In this document: in pieces, positions 60,232 through 64,000 of the stretch
Layout: each line of letters begins with the position of its first letter
Numbering within the stretch: the stretch's first letter is position 1
Assembly: GCA_963799245.1 (NCBI GenBank)
Contig: CAWCWN010000003.1
Span: 2,232,001-2,296,000 of the forward strand
DNA: 64,000 bases
Direction: 5' to 3'
Source of the DNA: CAWCWN01 sp963799245
GTDB lineage: Bacteria > Chloroflexota > Ktedonobacteria > Ktedonobacterales > Ktedonobacteraceae
Made by a program: the position numbers and the translations under genes
Notes under the pieces: generated by a model
The model's database searches: none
Told to the model about the DNA's origin: nothing
Seen by the model: only the letters and a program-made list of their open reading frames with translations

Positions 60232-62193
60232 ATGCGCCTCAATGGAAGTGAGGGGAGCAAGCAGCCTGGCATTGCCTATGTTCGTACTGGCTCTCAGGTA
60301 GTAACTGTAGAGGAGTGCGTAGATACACCACAGCTTACGGATGGAGAGCGACAACAACTGTCGCTCTGGAACGCTACTCAGCAAGACTTTCCCCAGGAAC
60401 TCTGCGTCCCACAATTGGTAGAGCAGCAGGCACGGGCCACACCGGATGCGCTGGCCCTCTGTATGGGCGGGCGCTCGCTGAGCTATATGCAACTGAACGC
60501 GCAGGCTAATCAGCTGGCCCGCTATTTACAGGCGTGTGGGGTACGACCCAATCTACTCGTGGGTATCTGCATCGAGCGTTCGCTGGATCTGGTTGTGGGC
60601 CTGCTGGGGATCCTTAAAGCGGGTGGTGCCTATCTTCCGCTCGATCCAACCTATCCCGCCGAGCGGCTCTCCTTTATGTTGAAGGACGCCCAGGTCAGCG
60701 TACTGGTGACGAAGCAGCAAACAGCAGCGCGCCTCTCTATGGCGGCCATAAGGGCAGTCAGGTTGGATGCCGATGCTGAATTGCTGGCGCATACGAGCGC
60801 GGAAAATCCCGTTCCCGTGGTCACGACCAGCGACATAGCTTATGCTGTCTATACATCCGGTTCTACTGGTCAACCGAAAGGAGTTCAGATCACGCATCGC
60901 AGCCTCCTGAATCTCATCTTCTGGCACCAGCGAATGTTTGAGGTGAGCGTGAACGACCGCGCAACACAATTTTTCAGCCCCGCCTTTGATGTGACGGGGG
61001 AGGAGCTATGGGCCCACCTCGCCTTTGGCGCCAGCGTTCATTTCATCGACAACGAGGTCCGTTACCACCCCCTGGCATTGCGGGACTGGCTGCTGCAGCA
61101 TGCGATCACCATAACGGCCGTACCCTCTGCTTTAGCTGAAAGTCTGATCGCGCTGGATTGGCCCTCAACCACCTCACTGCGCGTCATGCTGGCTGGCGGA
61201 GATACGCTGTGTCACTGCCCGCCTCCCACGCTGCCTTTCGCGCTCTGCAATAACTATGGCCCTAGTGAGACGACGGTTGTAGCGACATGCGGGCGCGTAG
61301 CGGCCGGTGCAGATGCTGCTCCCTCGATCGGCCGCCCGATCGCTAACGCGCAGATTTACATCCTGGATGAGCAACTGCGGCGGGTTCCCATTGGCGTGGC
61401 GGGCGAAGTGTGCATTGGTGGCGCCGGCCTGGCCAGGGGCTATCTCAATCGTCCCGAACTCAATGCGGAAAAGTTCATCTCCCACCCTTACAGTGATGAG
61501 CCGGGAGCGCGCCTGTACAGGACGGGTGACCTGGCGCGCTATCTACCCGATGGCCAGATAGCGTTTATGGGGCGTACTGACTTCCAGATCAAGCTTCGCG
61601 GCTATCGGGTCGAACCCAATGAAATTACGCATGTGCTTAACAGGCAGATCGCTATTAAGACCAGCGTCGTGCTGGCGCATGAAGAAGCACATGGGAACAA
61701 GCGCCTGCTAGCCTATATCAGCCTCCTTCCCGGTAAGCATGTCAGCGTTGCTTCCTTGCGCTATGCTCTTTTACAGCACTTACCGGAGTATATGGTGCCT
61801 TCAGCCTTTGTCGTGCTGGATGAGTTTCCCCTCAGCGCTAACGGGAAAATCGATCGTTCTGCACTACCGCCGCCAAGTGTCACAAATATTCTGCACGCTG
61901 AGGAGTTCAGCTCGCCTGTCACTCCTACCGAGAAGCGGCTCGTTGAAATTGTGGCTTTACTGCTGGAAGTGGAACAGGTGAGCATGGATGATAACTTTTT
62001 TGCGCTTGGTGGGCATTCATTGTCAGCAACACAGCTCATCGCACAGATCTCCGATGCCTTCGGGATTGAGCTGCCGCTGACTGCCCTTTTTGAAGTGAGC
62101 AGCATACGACAACTGGCCAGCGAGATCGAACAACTCATAGTCGCCAAGCTGGAGATGATGAGCGATGACGAGGTCATGCGCCTGCTCCAGTAA
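60232..62193 (+). CDS. Nonribosomal peptide synthetase, A-T (adenylation-carrier) protein
   Basis: 653 residues from the ATG at 60232, 6 nt after AGAGAGGAG; an ATG at 60226 is also possible. Adenylation domain motifs: A3 YAVYTSGSTGQPKGVQITH, A5 NNYGPSETTVVAT, A7 YRTGDLARYLPDG, A8 FQIKLRGYRVEPNEI and A10 PLSANGKIDRSALP (catalytic Lys). A carrier domain follows with the phosphopantetheine Ser in NFFALGGHSLSATQL. There is no condensation domain, so this should be the loading module that activates the first amino acid. By alignment with GrsA, the pocket residues read about D-V-E-A-M-A-N-V-V-K; the Asp fits an alpha-amino acid, but I cannot name it. Confidence 0.95.
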   Translation: MRLNGSEGSKQPGIAYVRTGSQVVTVEECVDTPQLTDGERQQLSLWNATQQDFPQELCVPQLVEQQARATPDALALCMGGRSLSYMQLNAQANQLARYLQACGVRPNLLVGICIERSLDLVVGLLGILKAGGAYLPLDPTYPAERLSFMLKDAQVSVLVTKQQTAARLSMAAIRAVRLDADAELLAHTSAENPVPVVTTSDIAYAVYTSGSTGQPKGVQITHRSLLNLIFWHQRMFEVSVNDRATQFFSPAFDVTGEELWAHLAFGASVHFIDNEVRYHPLALRDWLLQHAITITAVPSALAESLIALDWPSTTSLRVMLAGGDTLCHCPPPTLPFALCNNYGPSETTVVATCGRVAAGADAAPSIGRPIANAQIYILDEQLRRVPIGVAGEVCIGGAGLARGYLNRPELNAEKFISHPYSDEPGARLYRTGDLARYLPDGQIAFMGRTDFQIKLRGYRVEPNEITHVLNRQIAIKTSVVLAHEEAHGNKRLLAYISLLPGKHVSVASLRYALLQHLPEYMVPSAFVVLDEFPLSANGKIDRSALPPPSVTNILHAEEFSSPVTPTEKRLVEIVALLLEVEQVSMDDNFFALGGHSLSATQLIAQISDAFGIELPLTALFEVSSIRQLASEIEQLIVAKLEMMSDDEVMRLLQ

Positions 62194-62225
62194 ACATTTC
62201 TTACTACCTGAAAGAATGCGATGTA

Positions 62226-64000
62226 ATGCAGAATACAGCTGAGTTAATAAAGGCGCGGCGCGCCTTACTCGAAAAACACTTGCATGGGCAACTACCGCGG
62301 GCAGCGGCCAGCATGGGCACTATCCCCCACAGGCCCTCGAGGAGTACGGCTCCTCTTTCTTCCGGCCAGGAGCAGTTATGGTTCCTTGCCCAGATGATGC
62401 CCGACACGCCGCTCTATAACGAGAGTCTCACGCTTAGCTTGAGCGCCGCAATCGATGTGTCCGCTCTGGAGGAGAGCCTGAACGAGTTCATCAATCGTTA
62501 TGCAATCTGGCGCACCACTTTTGCGGCCGTAGATGGTCAGCCTGCCCAGGTTATTCACCCGTTCGCATATACAAGGTTGCCGCTGATAGACCTGCGCGCT
62601 CTGCCTTTAGTCGCACGCGAGGCTGAAGCTTTGCGGCTGGCGACCGCTGAGGCCGCTAAGCCTTTCGACCTGGCTCGCGGCCCGCTGCTGCGCGCTCTGC
62701 TGGTGCGCCTGGAGGACGAGAAGTATCGCCTTTTCATGACTCTGCACCACATTATTTTCGATGCTGTTTCTATCAATCGGGTCTTTCTGCCAGAGCTTTA
62801 CACTCTCTACCAGGCGTTCGCGCAGGGGAAACCCATGTCGCTCTATCCTCTACCCCTGCAATACGCGGATTTTTCTGCCTGGGAGCGCGAAAAGCTGCGC
62901 AAGGAAACGTTCTCTCAACAGCTAGCTTACTGGAAGCAGCAGCTGGCAGGTGCGCCACAAGTCCTGAATTTACCCACTGACCGCCCGCGCCCGGCGCTGC
63001 AAAGCTACCGTGGCTCGATGCAGGTATTCGCTTTGCCGCTGGATGTCAGCGAGGCTCTCAAGGCGCTCAGCCTGCAGGAGCATGTGACCCTCTACATGCT
63101 GCTGGCCGCGGCCTTTCAGGTATTGTTGCAGCGCTATACAGGGCAGGATGATTTGCTGCTGGGCACGATCACTTCGAGCCGCAAAGCAAGCGAAGTCCAG
63201 CATGTCGTGGGGTATTTCCTGAATACACTGGTTCTCCGTACCGACCTGTCCGGCAATCCCACCTTCCTCGAGCTCCTTCGTCGCGTGAAGAATATCATCC
63301 TGTCAGCACGTCAACATGAGGACATTCCTTTCGATGTTATCGTCAAAGAGCTGCAGCCGGAGCGGAGCCTGAGTTATCAGCCACTCGTTCAGGTGATACT
63401 CGCTTATCAACCTCAGCTGCCTCTTCTCCCAGCTGGATGGACGGTATCCCAAACAGATCTCCAGACCCATATCTCAAAGTTCGATCTCTCCCTTGAGCTT
63501 GATGATCGACCTGAAGGGCTTACCGGCCGCTTCATATACAATACTGACTTGTTTGATGCCTCGACTATCAGCCGTACGCTAGGGCACTGGCAGACATTAC
63601 TGGAAGGGATCAGTGTCAATCCTGCGCGGCACCTGTCAGAACTGCCTCTCTTAACTGAGGAGGAGGAGCACTTGTTACTGGTGGATTGGAATGATACCGC
63701 AAGCAGTTATCCACGCGACCGGTGTATCCACCAGTTGTTTGAAGCTCAGGTCGAACGAACTCCCGACGCAGTGGCCATAACCTTCGAAGATGAATACTTG
63801 ACCTATCGAGAGCTGAATTGTCAAGCCAACCAACTGGCACATTCCTTACGAGAGTTAGGAGTGGGCCCAGAGGTATTGGTGGGTCTCTACTTGGAGCGGT
63901 CCATCGAGATGATTGTTGCGCTCCTCGGCATTCTTAAAGCAGGCGGAGCTTATGTGCCGCTAGATCCCACTTACCCATCCGAGCGCCTTGCTTTCATGCT
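62226..64000 (+). CDS. Nonribosomal peptide synthetase, C-A module, 3' end beyond the window
   Basis: Frame open from the ATG at 62226 to the window end (591 codons). After a ~45-residue N-terminal helix that may dock to the A-T protein comes a condensation domain with the start motif LSSGQEQLWFLAQM and the active-site motif HHIIFDAVS (about residue 174; the usual Gly after Asp is Ala). The C domain continues through YFLNTLVLRTDL and HEDIPFDVIV. At about residue 480 an adenylation domain begins (TASSYPRDRCIHQLFEAQV, LTYRELNCQANQLA, GILKAGGAYVPLDPTYPSER). It is 32 bp downstream of the first NRPS gene. Its pocket and the remaining domains lie outside the window. Confidence 0.95.
   Translation, partial: MQNTAELIKARRALLEKHLHGQLPRAAASMGTIPHRPSRSTAPLSSGQEQLWFLAQMMPDTPLYNESLTLSLSAAIDVSALEESLNEFINRYAIWRTTFAAVDGQPAQVIHPFAYTRLPLIDLRALPLVAREAEALRLATAEAAKPFDLARGPLLRALLVRLEDEKYRLFMTLHHIIFDAVSINRVFLPELYTLYQAFAQGKPMSLYPLPLQYADFSAWEREKLRKETFSQQLAYWKQQLAGAPQVLNLPTDRPRPALQSYRGSMQVFALPLDVSEALKALSLQEHVTLYMLLAAAFQVLLQRYTGQDDLLLGTITSSRKASEVQHVVGYFLNTLVLRTDLSGNPTFLELLRRVKNIILSARQHEDIPFDVIVKELQPERSLSYQPLVQVILAYQPQLPLLPAGWTVSQTDLQTHISKFDLSLELDDRPEGLTGRFIYNTDLFDASTISRTLGHWQTLLEGISVNPARHLSELPLLTEEEEHLLLVDWNDTASSYPRDRCIHQLFEAQVERTPDAVAITFEDEYLTYRELNCQANQLAHSLRELGVGPEVLVGLYLERSIEMIVALLGILKAGGAYVPLDPTYPSERLAFM

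Noticed and set aside
1..64000. CRISPR arrays, tRNA, rRNA or an intact insertion sequence
   Set aside because: No evenly spaced direct repeats, no tRNA T-arm in a cloverleaf context, no transposase reading frame were seen by eye. A scan with tRNAscan or ISfinder could still find short items.

Overview
The window reads as chromosomal DNA from a moderately GC-rich, spore- or filament-forming type of Chloroflexota, most likely a Ktedonobacteria-like organism. This placement is inference: it rests on the FHA/SEDS gene cluster, the PP2C phosphatase with a large outer domain, DUF5666 lipoproteins, a sulfolipid synthase and an NRPS locus beside ordinary housekeeping genes, not on any database search. 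Most promoters I can see have sigma-70-like TTGnnn / TAtanT boxes with 16-18 bp spacing, or an extended -10 (TGnTATAAT).

Layout. 1-3.3 kb: end of a TetR regulator and mutS. 3.6-9.6 kb: a cell-envelope block (LapA-like protein, two coiled-coil hypothetical proteins, a SEDS FtsW/RodA protein, two FHA proteins) that runs into ribF. 9.7-16.8 kb: the translation/RNA operon nusA-ylxR-infB-rbfA-nrnA-truB on the minus strand, with no rimP in front of nusA. 17-21 kb: a sugar ABC transporter operon in which the binding protein carries a +1 frameshift and one permease an in-frame TAA. 21.3-31 kb: mixed metabolism and membrane genes (PH-like protein, DUF202, DUF2630, cytidylate-kinase-like protein, Dus, DHA2 efflux pump, YhdH-type reductase, glutaryl-CoA dehydrogenase-like protein, a frameshifted Lpd/MerA-type flavoprotein). 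31-37.3 kb: an exopolysaccharide operon (two GT4 transferases, polyprenyl-phosphate sugar transferase, Wzz-like protein, a BY-kinase homologue without a P-loop, an anchored unknown). 37.8-44.9 kb: PP2C phosphatase, aspS, an ArsR regulator and htpG. 45-51.2 kb: a deleted SidA-type N-hydroxylase, an ATP-grasp-like protein, DedA, a GT28 glycolipid transferase and SqdB. 51.5-58 kb: a two-component system, a DUF5666 lipoprotein and a MacA/MacB-type transporter whose permease is frameshifted. 58.2-59.5 kb: an 8-oxoguanine-deaminase-like amidohydrolase. 60.2 kb to the edge: the start of an NRPS cluster (A-T protein, then a C-A protein that runs off the window), preceded by an AT-rich stretch.

How genes work together. 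The translation operon and its leader structures form one expression unit. The EPS genes form a Wzx/Wzy-type unit: initiating transferase, glycosyltransferases, chain-length protein. RR-HK-lipoprotein-adaptor-ATPase-permease reads as one envelope-stress/efflux locus. SqdB and the convergent GT28 gene suggest sulfoquinovosyl or glycosyl diacylglycerol lipid synthesis.

The most notable signals are: loopless perfect palindromes up to 46 bp in gene junctions; three genes each carrying exactly one extra base plus one gene with one nonsense codon, all otherwise full length, which must be tested as sequence error versus real decay; a hydroxamate-type N-hydroxylase remnant that has lost its middle; a BY-kinase homologue with its P-loop erased; and an orphan ATP-grasp gene. 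I did not find a CRISPR array, rRNA, tRNA or an intact insertion sequence.
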